64,000 nucleotides of DNA from Desulfobacteraceae bacterium CG2_30_51_40 (lineage in GTDB: Bacteria; Desulfobacterota; DSM-4660; Desulfatiglandales; Desulfatiglandaceae): NCBI GenBank assembly GCA_001874005.1, contig MNYJ01000167.1, positions 1 through 64,000 of the forward strand, read 5' to 3'. The notes beneath the pieces were generated by a model, which was not told the DNA's origin, ran no database searches, and saw nothing but the letters and a program-made list of their open reading frames with translations. How positions within the stretch are numbered: position 1 is the first letter of the stretch; each line of letters begins with the position of its first letter. The position numbers and the translations under genes were made by a program. Shown here piece after piece: positions 8,902 through 17,637 of the stretch.

Positions 8902-10155
8902 ATGGAAAAAGCTCTGCGCGAAGAACTCATTTCACTTTTTAGGGGTAAACTCTCAGGCACCATGGAAATGTATCTTGAGACGTGCGCCAGATGCGGGATA
9001 TGCACAGAGGCATGCCATGCATACGCTTCGATGCCGCTCCCCAAATACACACCGGCATACAGGGCTGAAGTGGTCAGGCGCATTTACAAGAAGTATTTCA
9101 AATGGCAGGGAAAGACCTTTCCGAGGATTGGAGAATGCAAGGTTCTTGACGAATCGGCCATTGATGAACTCAAGGAAGCGGCCTACTCATGCACAGGATG
9201 CAGAAGGTGCATGGTTTACTGTCCCTTCGGGATAGACACCCAGCAGATAATGTCTATAGCCAAGCTCCTGCTCGTCGGAGCCCACGCGGAACCGGAACTC
9301 CTTAGCCTTCTTGCAGACGTATCCATCTCAAAAGGTGAGTCCATGGATGACCTTAAGGAGGGTTTCCTGGAGGGCGTAAAGAGCCTTGAATCCGAGGTGG
9401 TGGAGAAATGGAGGCAGGAGGCAGGCAGGACCCCTATCCCTACTGAAGTGGTCGGGGCAGATCTACTGTATGTGGCGCTCGCAGGAGCCCATTCCATCAT
9501 ACCGGCCGCCGCTATATTTAATGCGGCAGGCGAAAACTGGACATTGAGCTTTTTTGAGGCCGTCAACTTCGGGGCATTTGTGGGGGATCCTTCGAAGACC
9601 AAGATAATCATGGACAGGATCGTCAATGAGGCAAAGAGACTCAAGGTAAAAGAAGTGTGCATCTGCGAGTGCGGCACCGCCTTCAGGGTCATGTCCCAGC
9701 TCTCTGGAAAACAGCCCTTCAAGGTAAGCTCTATTACCCGGGTTCACGCCAGATACATCAAGGAGGGAAGGATAAAAGTGGACAAGAAAAAACTCTCCGT
9801 TCCGGTCACCTATCACGACCCCTGCCAGATCGCACGAAACGCAGGAGTGATAGATGAGCCCCGGTACATCCTCTCCCAGCTAACTGATAACTTCGTAGAA
9901 ATGTCGCCTGAACCTAAGTACAACTGGTGCTGCGGGGGCGGAGGCGGGCTGGTAGCGATGGGCGAGGAGACTCTTGATTTCAGGATGAAGTCCTCAAGAG
10001 TCAAGGCAGATCAGGTCAGGAATACCGGGGCCCAGGTTCTGGCTACCGCCTGCGAGAATTGTCACACCCAGCTAAGCAATATCAATGATCACTACAAGCT
10101 GGGCATGAATGTGCAATTCTTGTCTTCTCTGATTGCCGATGCCCTTATCAGATAG
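8902..10155 (+). CDS. HdrD/DsrK-like (Fe-S)-binding protein with CCG domain
   Basis: ATG at 8902 (ORF track over-extends to 8680); CARCGICTEACH, CTGCRRCMVYCPFGID, DPCQIARNAGV, YNWCCGGGGG. Confidence 0.88.
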   Translation: MEKALREELISLFRGKLSGTMEMYLETCARCGICTEACHAYASMPLPKYTPAYRAEVVRRIYKKYFKWQGKTFPRIGECKVLDESAIDELKEAAYSCTGCRRCMVYCPFGIDTQQIMSIAKLLLVGAHAEPELLSLLADVSISKGESMDDLKEGFLEGVKSLESEVVEKWRQEAGRTPIPTEVVGADLLYVALAGAHSIIPAAAIFNAAGENWTLSFFEAVNFGAFVGDPSKTKIIMDRIVNEAKRLKVKEVCICECGTAFRVMSQLSGKQPFKVSSITRVHARYIKEGRIKVDKKKLSVPVTYHDPCQIARNAGVIDEPRYILSQLTDNFVEMSPEPKYNWCCGGGGGLVAMGEETLDFRMKSSRVKADQVRNTGAQVLATACENCHTQLSNINDHYKLGMNVQFLSSLIADALIR

Positions 10156-10171
10156 AATGAGGCAGCCTTAG

Positions 10172-10225
10172 TATGATCGTAAAAATATGGGGCAGGTGCG
10201 CCTTCAGCCGCATCTGCCCCTGATC
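10172..10225. repeat. Hairpin-forming repeat R4, copy 1
   Basis: tatgatcgtaaaaatatggggcaggtgcgccttcagccgcatctgcccctgatc; related copy at 15581. Confidence 0.6.
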
Positions 10226-10275
10226 TTTGAGCTGATACAACTTAACCATAAATAGCTAAATTAAAGGAGGCAGGT

Positions 10276-11487
10276 ATGGGAAAAAAATTTTTGCTAACGA
10301 TGTTTTTGTTTGTCTTGTGCCTTGTTTTTGCCGGTGCGGCATTGGCTACAAACGGAAGTAACCTCATCGGTGTCGGTCCCATCTCAAGATCAATGGGAGG
10401 AGTAGGCGTTGCTGCCCCACAGGATTCAATAAGCGCGATTTTTGCCAACCCTGCCGCTATGTGTTTCGGCGCTTACTGCCCGGGTTCAGAGGCAACCTTT
10501 TCAGGAACCTATTTTAATCCTACCGTCAACGGGACTGTTGATACCACAGGGATGGGGGGCAGTTCTGTGACGGAAAAAAGCCAGATGAATTACTTTTTGG
10601 TGCCGGCAATAGGGATCACCTCACCAATAACCGACCGTCTTAGAATAGGATTCGGAGCCTATGGTTTTACAGGGATGGGAGTTGACTATAAAGACAAATC
10701 CTCCCAAGTCTTCGGAGACCTTTATACAAAGCTTGAGGTGATGAAATTCGCACCCAATATTGCTTATCTTATCACGCCTGATCTGTCAGTGGGGGCGTCT
10801 GTTCATGTTGACTACGGTAACCTCGATCTGGGAAGCGGCAGCGCCCATGACTACGCATTGGGGCTCCAATTGGGGGCCCTTTACCACAAAGGTATTTTTA
10901 ACTTTGGGCTTTCTTATATTACCCCCCAGAAGGTCTCACACGACAGGGTGGCTGATTTTGACGGCGACGGCAAGTTTGACAACCTTGATCTGCAGGGTCC
11001 ACAGAGCGTAGTTTTCGGAGTCTCGGCCACGCCTCTGAACAACCTCCTCCTTGAATTCAACGTCAAGTGGTACAACTGGTCAAGCGCGGACGGTTACGAG
11101 GACTTTGATTGGGACGACCAGTGGGTATATGCAATAGGAGGGCAGTACAAGATGGGAGCGTTCAGTTTGCGGGCCGGATTCAACTATTCAAAGAACCCTG
11201 TCAACACCCACGACGGATTCAATCCCCAGGGGACAACAAATGTTCAAGGGAAAAACGTTCCTACTATGAACTATGAGTTTCTGAGAATCATCGGTTTCCC
11301 GGCCGTTGTGGAAAAGCATCTTACCTTAGGTATAGGTTACGAGCTTCCAATCAACATGAGCATAAATCTCTCCTACATGCATGCTTTTGAGGAAACCATT
11401 GAGGAAACTTCCGCTGGCGGCGCGGTAAAGCTTTCTTCATCTCTCGAAGAAGACTCCCTGACACTAGGAATTACATGGCGTTTTTAG
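10276..11487 (+). CDS. OmpP1/FadL family outer-membrane transporter
   Basis: signal peptide; NGSNLIGVGPISRSMGGVGVAAPQDSISAIFANPAAM; C-terminal ...LTLGITWRF. Confidence 0.85.
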   Translation: MGKKFLLTMFLFVLCLVFAGAALATNGSNLIGVGPISRSMGGVGVAAPQDSISAIFANPAAMCFGAYCPGSEATFSGTYFNPTVNGTVDTTGMGGSSVTEKSQMNYFLVPAIGITSPITDRLRIGFGAYGFTGMGVDYKDKSSQVFGDLYTKLEVMKFAPNIAYLITPDLSVGASVHVDYGNLDLGSGSAHDYALGLQLGALYHKGIFNFGLSYITPQKVSHDRVADFDGDGKFDNLDLQGPQSVVFGVSATPLNNLLLEFNVKWYNWSSADGYEDFDWDDQWVYAIGGQYKMGAFSLRAGFNYSKNPVNTHDGFNPQGTTNVQGKNVPTMNYEFLRIIGFPAVVEKHLTLGIGYELPINMSINLSYMHAFEETIEETSAGGAVKLSSSLEEDSLTLGITWRF

Positions 11488-11539
11488 TTAAGACATCTCA
11501 GGCTGACCTGCCGCAAGGCAGGCCGGCCCTCTGAGATAG

Positions 11540-11679
11540 TGTCCATCCGGAAATGAGATAGTTTCGTCGAGTTCAAGGCGGGCGATAATTTTAACCACAG
11601 GAATACATTGATGTATTTCGAGGATTAAAATTTGAGCCCAACGCCGAAATCGGGGAAAATAGCCATTTCCTGATGGGCA
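11540..11679 (-). repeat. 140-bp palindromic mobile-like element R1, copy A (inverted relative to the other copies)
   Basis: TGTCCATCCGGAAATGAGATAG...CTATTTCC(reversed) terminal structure; aligns without indels to copies at 14390, 23618, 43350, 55349. Confidence 0.9.
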
Positions 11680-11699
11680 CGATATATAAATCTGTAAAT

Positions 11700-13001
11700 C
11701 TAAAGAACGTCCCCCACCTTTATATAAGGAAACAGCCCTTGCTCGGATTCATGGAGTGAAGATTCTATGGATGTTATTTTGTTGAGGATGGGATAGATGT
11801 TTCCTGAAAACATGGTATTGCCGAGCCTTCCCCTGATCTTCCCGTTCTCTATGTAGAGGCCGGGGCTCATTCCCACTGAAAAATCTCCGTTGGGGATGTT
11901 GCCGCTGTGGGCTCCGAGCACCCCTTCTATCAAAACCCCTCTGCGAGTCGAAGCTATCATCTCATCTAAGGATTCACTCCCGGGTTTCACCCTGCAGTGA
12001 GAAAGAGACGGGGAAGGCTTAAGCGAAACCGCGTCGCCCCCCCACATGGCGGTTCTGTAGCCGTGACCTGTTGGTTCAAGCTTTAGCCTTGAGGCGGAAT
12101 CAAGGTCGGAGAAAAAGCCGCGGAAGATGCCGTTTTCAATAACAGGATGGCGCCTCGTCCGGACTCCCTCATCGTCAAACCAGCGGGACTGAGGATTACC
12201 GTTTATCCTGGCATCGTCTTCCAGGGAAAAAATATTGCTCGCTATCTTCTGCCCCACCTTCCCTCTAAGCCTGGAAGCGCCGTCATATAGTGACGCGGCG
12301 CTCGCCGCAGCCTCAAGACGCCACAAAAAGACTTGAAAAGCGCTCGGAGCTATGATCGCATCCCAGCCCTTCGGAGTGACATCCAGCACCGGCAAGCCGG
12401 ACAAAAATGCCCTTCCAAGATTAATCAGCCTTGATTCTGGAAATACCCTGAAGCCTGTTGCGCTCTTCCTGATTCTCAAGGATTCCTGGGAATTAGGGAA
12501 AAGAATTTGGGGCGAAATCCTGTAGAAGGATATCTTCTGTGATACCTCAAGACCTGCTGTGTTAATTATGTGAAAAAAAGCCTCCCCGTAGGAGGCAGTC
12601 ACATTACACTGACCTTTTCCCTTCAGTTCACCGGCTAATAGGGCGCATATCCTCTTAATTTCATTTATCACCTGAAGATCGGAGATATGCTCTATTTCAG
12701 GATCAAATGTCTCCAGCTCTTCTGCGGGATGGGCTTGCGGGAATGTAAAAAAGGCCTTAATGCCTGCATCAAGAGACACGGCAGCCCTTCCTACAAGCCC
12801 GGCGGGATCATCAAGTCCGCTACAGTAAGATGAGCCTGTCTTGTCTGCCTTTCTTATCCTCAGGGCGACGCCCGCCCTGCGTGAGTGGTTTATCGAGGAA
12901 GGGGATGAATCCTCAAAGACAATCTCCGTCTCTTGGATTTCCCTGTAATAAACCTCAGCCGAGTCGGCTATGCCGCGAGCCATCGAAAGCACCTTCTCCA
13001 T
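11700..13001 (-). CDS. pmbA: TldD/PmbA family metalloprotease-like protein (PmbA-like)
   Basis: start MEKVLSMARGIADSAEVYYRE at 13001 overlaps the tldD stop (TGATG); ORF extends further upstream in the track but that overlaps tldD. Confidence 0.8.
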   Translation of the reverse strand: MEKVLSMARGIADSAEVYYREIQETEIVFEDSSPSSINHSRRAGVALRIRKADKTGSSYCSGLDDPAGLVGRAAVSLDAGIKAFFTFPQAHPAEELETFDPEIEHISDLQVINEIKRICALLAGELKGKGQCNVTASYGEAFFHIINTAGLEVSQKISFYRISPQILFPNSQESLRIRKSATGFRVFPESRLINLGRAFLSGLPVLDVTPKGWDAIIAPSAFQVFLWRLEAAASAASLYDGASRLRGKVGQKIASNIFSLEDDARINGNPQSRWFDDEGVRTRRHPVIENGIFRGFFSDLDSASRLKLEPTGHGYRTAMWGGDAVSLKPSPSLSHCRVKPGSESLDEMIASTRRGVLIEGVLGAHSGNIPNGDFSVGMSPGLYIENGKIRGRLGNTMFSGNIYPILNKITSIESSLHESEQGLFPYIKVGDVL

Positions 13002-14365
13002 CAACAGCCCCCTACCCTTACAGCCTTTATCAGGATATGGGGTCCGCCCATCGCAGACCTGATGTTCATCTGCCCCTTGCCGCAACCGCCCATTTCAGAG
13101 ATCGCTGTGTCCCGGCCCACTCCTTTCACTGCAAAGAGCGTTTCAAAGAGATTACCCATCAGGTTTATGTCCCTTACCATTGCCCCAGATTTCCCGTTCC
13201 TTATAAGATAACCGTATTGGGCTCCGAAGGTAAAATTCTCCCCGCTTGTCTGCCCGCCCTTGGCATCAAGGACATAAAGCCCATCACCTGCGCCATCTAA
13301 AAGCTCAGAGGGCTCATTATCTCCAGGGGTTACGTAAATGCAACCCATTCTGACAATCGGAGGGTATCTGAAATCCTCTGCTATGGCGTGCCCGTTAAGA
13401 CTCTCGCCGTATGAACGCGCAGTCCGCATGGAATGCAGTCTTCCTCTCAATATTCCTTTTTGCATTAGAACGACCCTCCTCCCGGCTACTCCCTCATCAT
13501 CGTAAGAATAGTGCCCTATCTGGGCGGGCATAGTGGGGTCGTCGCAAACAGTCAGGAGTTCGCAGCCAAGTCTCCTGTCCATGTTCATCTTCTCTCTCAG
13601 AGACGGGTTGTGCTCAATCAGGTCGGCCTCGCTGAAATGACCGAAGGCCTCGTGAATAAATACGCCGGTCATCTCGGGATTAAGCACCACATTGTAGGTT
13701 CCGGCCTCAACCGGTCTTGCCTGCAGCAGCCTGGATACGATTTCCGCCTTTCTTAAAAAAACATCCTCTCTGCCAAGCAGCCTCTCGAAACCGTCGCTCC
13801 CCCCCACAACCGCCCTGCCGTTTTGAAGGACACCGTTTCCGGCGGCGATCATCCTGATGGAGATGGATGCTGTGACAAGAGGCTCTGCCACGTATGTCCC
13901 TGCGGAGTTTATAAAGTGCCTTTCCCTTGTCACCTCCTCATAGACCGCCAATGTTGTAATCATATCTCTTGAAGCCATCACGAGACGGTTATAAGAACTC
14001 AACAAGGCCATCTTTTCCTCAAGGCTTACTGCCCTTGGATCACCCTTAATGGTTGGCTCAATTTCATCCTCAACCGGGGGAGGGACAAGCAATCGGGTAT
14101 TCATTTCTCCTCCGCTTCCCATAGATTGAGCGCATTCTTTTGCCTTCCTGATGGCAGCATCCAGCTCGGAGCCATCGTTAAAACATGCCGAAGCAAAACC
14201 TCCCTTCTCAAGAATCCTCAGCACGAAACCCTGGGTAACGCTTGAGCCTGACTCAAGAAGCTCACGGCCCCTGTATTCTACCCGTGTCCTCTCCATGCGC
14301 TCAAAGCGCATGTCTGAATAATCCCCACCAACTCTTTCCAGATAATTGCCAAGCAGGCGCTTCAC
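13001..14365 (-). CDS. tldD: TldD metalloprotease family protein; proposed GTG start at 14365
   Basis: MTGVFIHEAFGHFSEADLIEHNP (HExxxH-type), GSDGFERLLG; GGAGG RBS upstream of GTG at 14365; ORF-track ATG at 14416 lies inside repeat R1 copy B. Confidence 0.85.
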   Translation of the reverse strand: MKRLLGNYLERVGGDYSDMRFERMERTRVEYRGRELLESGSSVTQGFVLRILEKGGFASACFNDGSELDAAIRKAKECAQSMGSGGEMNTRLLVPPPVEDEIEPTIKGDPRAVSLEEKMALLSSYNRLVMASRDMITTLAVYEEVTRERHFINSAGTYVAEPLVTASISIRMIAAGNGVLQNGRAVVGGSDGFERLLGREDVFLRKAEIVSRLLQARPVEAGTYNVVLNPEMTGVFIHEAFGHFSEADLIEHNPSLREKMNMDRRLGCELLTVCDDPTMPAQIGHYSYDDEGVAGRRVVLMQKGILRGRLHSMRTARSYGESLNGHAIAEDFRYPPIVRMGCIYVTPGDNEPSELLDGAGDGLYVLDAKGGQTSGENFTFGAQYGYLIRNGKSGAMVRDINLMGNLFETLFAVKGVGRDTAISEMGGCGKGQMNIRSAMGGPHILIKAVRVGGC

Positions 14366-14389
14366 ATTAGCCTCCGTATTCCTATCTCG

Positions 14390-14529
14390 TGTCCATCCGG
14401 AAATGGCTATTTTCACCGATTTCGGCGTTGGGCTCTAATTTTAATCGTCGAAATACGTCAATGTATTCCTGTGGTTAAAATTATCGCCCGCCTTGAACTC
14501 GACGACACTATCTTATTTGCGGATGGACA
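14390..14529 (+). repeat. 140-bp palindromic element R1, copy B
   Basis: TGTCCATCCGGAAATGGCTATTTTCACCGATTTCGGCG...TTGCGGATGGACA; flanks CTATCTCG/CTATTTCA (6/8 match). Confidence 0.93.
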
Positions 14530-14707
14530 CTATTTCATCGTCAACAGGCTGTTAAAATCTATCATCCACCGAAAAGAGCGTCAATTGAACCTCGATTCCG
14601 CCAACGCTCATAAGCGGCTTGACGCTCTATACCTTATACTCTAAAGTGCCTGCAATTACTCTTGTGAAGTGGAGGATATATCTTGAAAAATCAAGGAGGC
14701 GAGAAGT

Positions 14708-15490
14708 ATGCCCGATGAGATAAGCGCTGCTCTCCTGCGAGAGATGATCCGAAAGGAGGAGTATAACGTACCAACAACCGGTATTGCCAAAGGTTATGTG
14801 CAGGCAAATCTTGTGATGCTGCCGAAGGAAGCTGCCTTCGATTTTCTCCTCTTTTGCACGAGAAATCCAAAGCCGTGCCCTATCCTGGATGTCCTTGAAC
14901 CGGGGAAGTGGGAACCGTTCATCGCCCCCGGAGCTGACCTGCGAACCGATTTGCCGCTCTACAGGATATATAGAGACGGAGTTCTGGATAAGGAGGTGAG
15001 GCAGGTCAGGGATCTTTTCTGCGAAGACACCGTCAGTTTTCTTCTTGGATGCAGTTTTTCCTTCGAGGATGCGCTTATAAGATCCGGAGTTCCCGTCAGA
15101 AACATCGAGGAGGGAAAAAACGTATCCATGTATGTCACAAACAGGCCGTGCAGACCTGCTGGAGTCTTTTCAGGCCGGCTTGTTGTAACGATGCGGCCCA
15201 TGACACCCTACCAGGCGATTCGCGCCACACAGATCACCACACGTTTTCATCTGACCCACGGTGCCCCGATACATCTGGGATCTCCATCGGAAATAGGCAT
15301 AAAGAACTTAAGCCGGCCTGATTTCGGTGATCCTGTAACCATGCATCAGGGTGAAATACCGGTATTTTGGGCATGCGGCGTAACAAGCCAGGTTGCGGTT
15401 CTCTCAGCCAGGCTCCCCATGGTCATAACTCACGCACCCGGACACATGTTTGTTTCAGACCTTAAGGACGAACACCTTACGATTCTCTGA
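14708..15490 (+). CDS. DUF1445 / putative hydro-lyase (D-glutamate cyclase-like) family
   Basis: 260 aa; GIAKGYVQANLVMLP, GCSFSFEDALI, YVTNRPC, VVTMRPM, HAPGHMFVSD. Confidence 0.85.
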   Translation: MPDEISAALLREMIRKEEYNVPTTGIAKGYVQANLVMLPKEAAFDFLLFCTRNPKPCPILDVLEPGKWEPFIAPGADLRTDLPLYRIYRDGVLDKEVRQVRDLFCEDTVSFLLGCSFSFEDALIRSGVPVRNIEEGKNVSMYVTNRPCRPAGVFSGRLVVTMRPMTPYQAIRATQITTRFHLTHGAPIHLGSPSEIGIKNLSRPDFGDPVTMHQGEIPVFWACGVTSQVAVLSARLPMVITHAPGHMFVSDLKDEHLTIL

Positions 15491-15580
15491 GCCAATCTTG
15501 GCAACTGGATTCCAGATCAAGTCCGCACTGGCATGCAGTATTTTCATCTTTAGCCATGCCCCGCCCGGGCATGACCGTTA

Positions 15581-15660
15581 ATATGATCTCAAAAATCCGG
15601 GGTAGGTGCGGCTTCAGCCGCAGAGGCACCGTAACACGTGCGCCTAAAGGCGCACCTACA
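15581..15660. repeat. Hairpin-forming repeat R4, copy 2, with additional GTGCGCC..GGCGCAC hairpin
   Basis: tatgatctcaaaaatccggggtaggtgcggcttcagccgcagaggcacc...gtgcgcctaaaggcgcac. Confidence 0.6.
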
Positions 15661-15685
15661 GTAGCGTATCTAGTCTGCTTGTGTA

Positions 15686-15788
15686 ACGGCCATTCCTGAC
15701 GGGGCACAACGAATGATGAAAATCACCCCCACCCCTCCCTCCCCCGTCGAGGCAGAGGAGGAAAGGGATGGGCCATTTTCATATAAAG
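15686..15788 (+). repeat. Modular GC-rich intergenic repeat R2
   Basis: ggggcacaacgaatgatgaaaatcacccccacccctccctcccccgtcgagg...cattttcatataaa. Confidence 0.85.
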
Positions 15789-15968
15789 CAAAGGCATCCC
15801 CCCGATTTATTGAGATGATACCGTTCTTATGATGGCCCACAGTCATATCCGGTGAAACCATCGGCTTGACTTTGAAGAAGGAGTCCTTTAATTTCAGACA
15901 CGGTTTTTTCTATTCCCAACAATCCAAACTTTTTCAGTGGGGATATTCCCCGGTAAAGGAGGCAAAAG

Positions 15969-17282
15969 ATGAAACGGATGATTTCGGCAGGAAGGTTTCT
16001 ATTGACGGCTTTGTTTGCGGCTGCTCTCCTCATTCCACAGACAACATGGGCAGTGCAGGAAATAAAGATAGGCGTCATCTATCCACTCACCGGCGGGGCT
16101 GCGGCCGCGGGACGTGAACTGATGGCCGGGGCGGAGCTGGCCGCTGAAATAGCTAACAGCGTCATGCCAGAACTGTCAATGACCATGGCCAAGAATGAAG
16201 GAATCAAAAGCCTTCGAGGCGCCAAGATAAAACTTATTTTCAAGGACCATGAGGGAAATCCAACCCTCGGAGCTGATCTGGCCAAAAAGCTCATCCACGA
16301 TGACAAGGTTGACGGCATACTCGGCTGTTATCACAGCTCGGTCACCAAGACCGTAAGCGCTGTCTGCGAGCAGTATGGAGTTCCCATGATAAACGGCTCA
16401 TCCACCTCTCCGGAACTTACCTTCAGGGGCTTCAAATGGTTCTGGAGGACTACGCCCCACGATACGCTCTTTACCAAAGACCTCTTTGATTTTCTAAAGG
16501 GCCTCACAGAAGGCAAGGTCAAGGGTGTACCGGCCGTGGCAAAAAAGGATATAACGACCCTTGCTTCCGCATGCGAAAAGACGGAGTGGGGTTCCCACGT
16601 ATCAGAGCTGATTAAAACTTATTCCAAAGAATACGGCTTTGATCTTAAGAAATCCCTTCTCTATGCCGCAAAATCCGCCGACCTTTCAAGCGAGGTACGC
16701 TCTCTTAAGTCGGTAAAGCCGGCCGCTATGCTCTTTGCGTCATATACATCCGACGCGATTCTCATGGTAAAAACCCTGAAGGAACAAAAAGCCAATCCAA
16801 AGATCATCTGGGGACAGGATGCCGGATTTGAGACCCCTGAATTCAGAAGCACCTTGGGCGCGGATATCGAAGGCTTTCTTACCCGCAGCGTCTTCATCCC
16901 TAAAGTTGCCGAGGTCAAGAAGATTTCCGGTCAGGTAAATGAGATGTACAAGAAAAAAACAGGCCACGATCTGAGCGGAGCATCCGCTCGCTCCTTTACC
17001 GGTCTTCAAGCTTGGGTAGCGATCATTGAAAAGGCAGGATCTGTAAAACCCGCTGATATCCAGGCAGCCGCTAATTCCATAGAGATGGCAGGAAGCGAAC
17101 TGGTGGTTCCATGGAAGGGAATCAAGTTTTCAACATCCGGAGAGGAGCTGGGGCAAAACATCTGGAGTTCGGGTATAATCGGCCAGTACCAGCTTGACAA
17201 GAGCGGCCAGGTAGTCATGGAGATCGTTTATCCTTTTGACGCGGCATCTGCGAACATGATTTATCCTCTAAAGGGTTTCTAA
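15969..17282 (+). CDS. livK: Branched-chain amino-acid type ABC transporter substrate-binding protein
   Basis: 437 aa, signal peptide; IKIGVIYPLTGGAAAAGRELMAGAELA; precedes livHMGF. Confidence 0.88.
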   Translation: MKRMISAGRFLLTALFAAALLIPQTTWAVQEIKIGVIYPLTGGAAAAGRELMAGAELAAEIANSVMPELSMTMAKNEGIKSLRGAKIKLIFKDHEGNPTLGADLAKKLIHDDKVDGILGCYHSSVTKTVSAVCEQYGVPMINGSSTSPELTFRGFKWFWRTTPHDTLFTKDLFDFLKGLTEGKVKGVPAVAKKDITTLASACEKTEWGSHVSELIKTYSKEYGFDLKKSLLYAAKSADLSSEVRSLKSVKPAAMLFASYTSDAILMVKTLKEQKANPKIIWGQDAGFETPEFRSTLGADIEGFLTRSVFIPKVAEVKKISGQVNEMYKKKTGHDLSGASARSFTGLQAWVAIIEKAGSVKPADIQAAANSIEMAGSELVVPWKGIKFSTSGEELGQNIWSSGIIGQYQLDKSGQVVMEIVYPFDAASANMIYPLKGF

Positions 17283-17283
17283 C

Positions 17284-17385
17284 CCCGATGCCCTATTGGG
17301 GCACAACGAAGGATGAAAATCACCCCCACCCCTCCCTCCCCCATCGAGGGGGAGGAGTTAAGGCGAGGGGCATTTTCGTATAAAT
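17284..17385 (+). repeat. Modular GC-rich intergenic repeat R2 (between livK and livH)
   Basis: ggggcacaacgaaggatgaaaatcacccccacccctccctcccccatcgagggggaggag...ggcattttcgtataaa. Confidence 0.88.
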
Positions 17386-17637
17386 TAGGATAACTTAGGC
17401 GGGGACAGGAGGCCGGCGCCGGATTCGGACTCCCTCCTGCCCCGATTCCAAATCATCGAGATTGATAGCATTACTTTGATTTTGGCCTGAAAGAAAGAGT
17501 TACCCCGCCGACAGGCAAAACATAATGACCGTCTTATAGGCTGAAGGCCCATAGAGGGCGAGCCTGTTTTTAATGGAGATGAGTTCAACAAAACTTCCTG
17601 CGGGGGTGAGATTTTTTATAATCAGACAAGAGCCTTT

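Noticed and set aside
8680-10155. Long N-terminal extension of the HdrD-like ORF
   Set aside because: The extension overlaps the upstream membrane cytochrome gene in another frame. ATG 8902 gives the conserved N-terminus.
11700-13085. pmbA start at 13085
   Set aside because: The extension lies in tldD coding sequence. MEKVL at 13001 overlaps the tldD stop (TGATG), typical of translational coupling.
11540-14529. Composite transposon formed by R1 copies A and B carrying tldD-pmbA
   Set aside because: Outer flanks (TGAGATAG vs CTATTTCA) do not form a direct duplication, while copy B has its own 6/8 duplication. Kept only as a bracketing observation.
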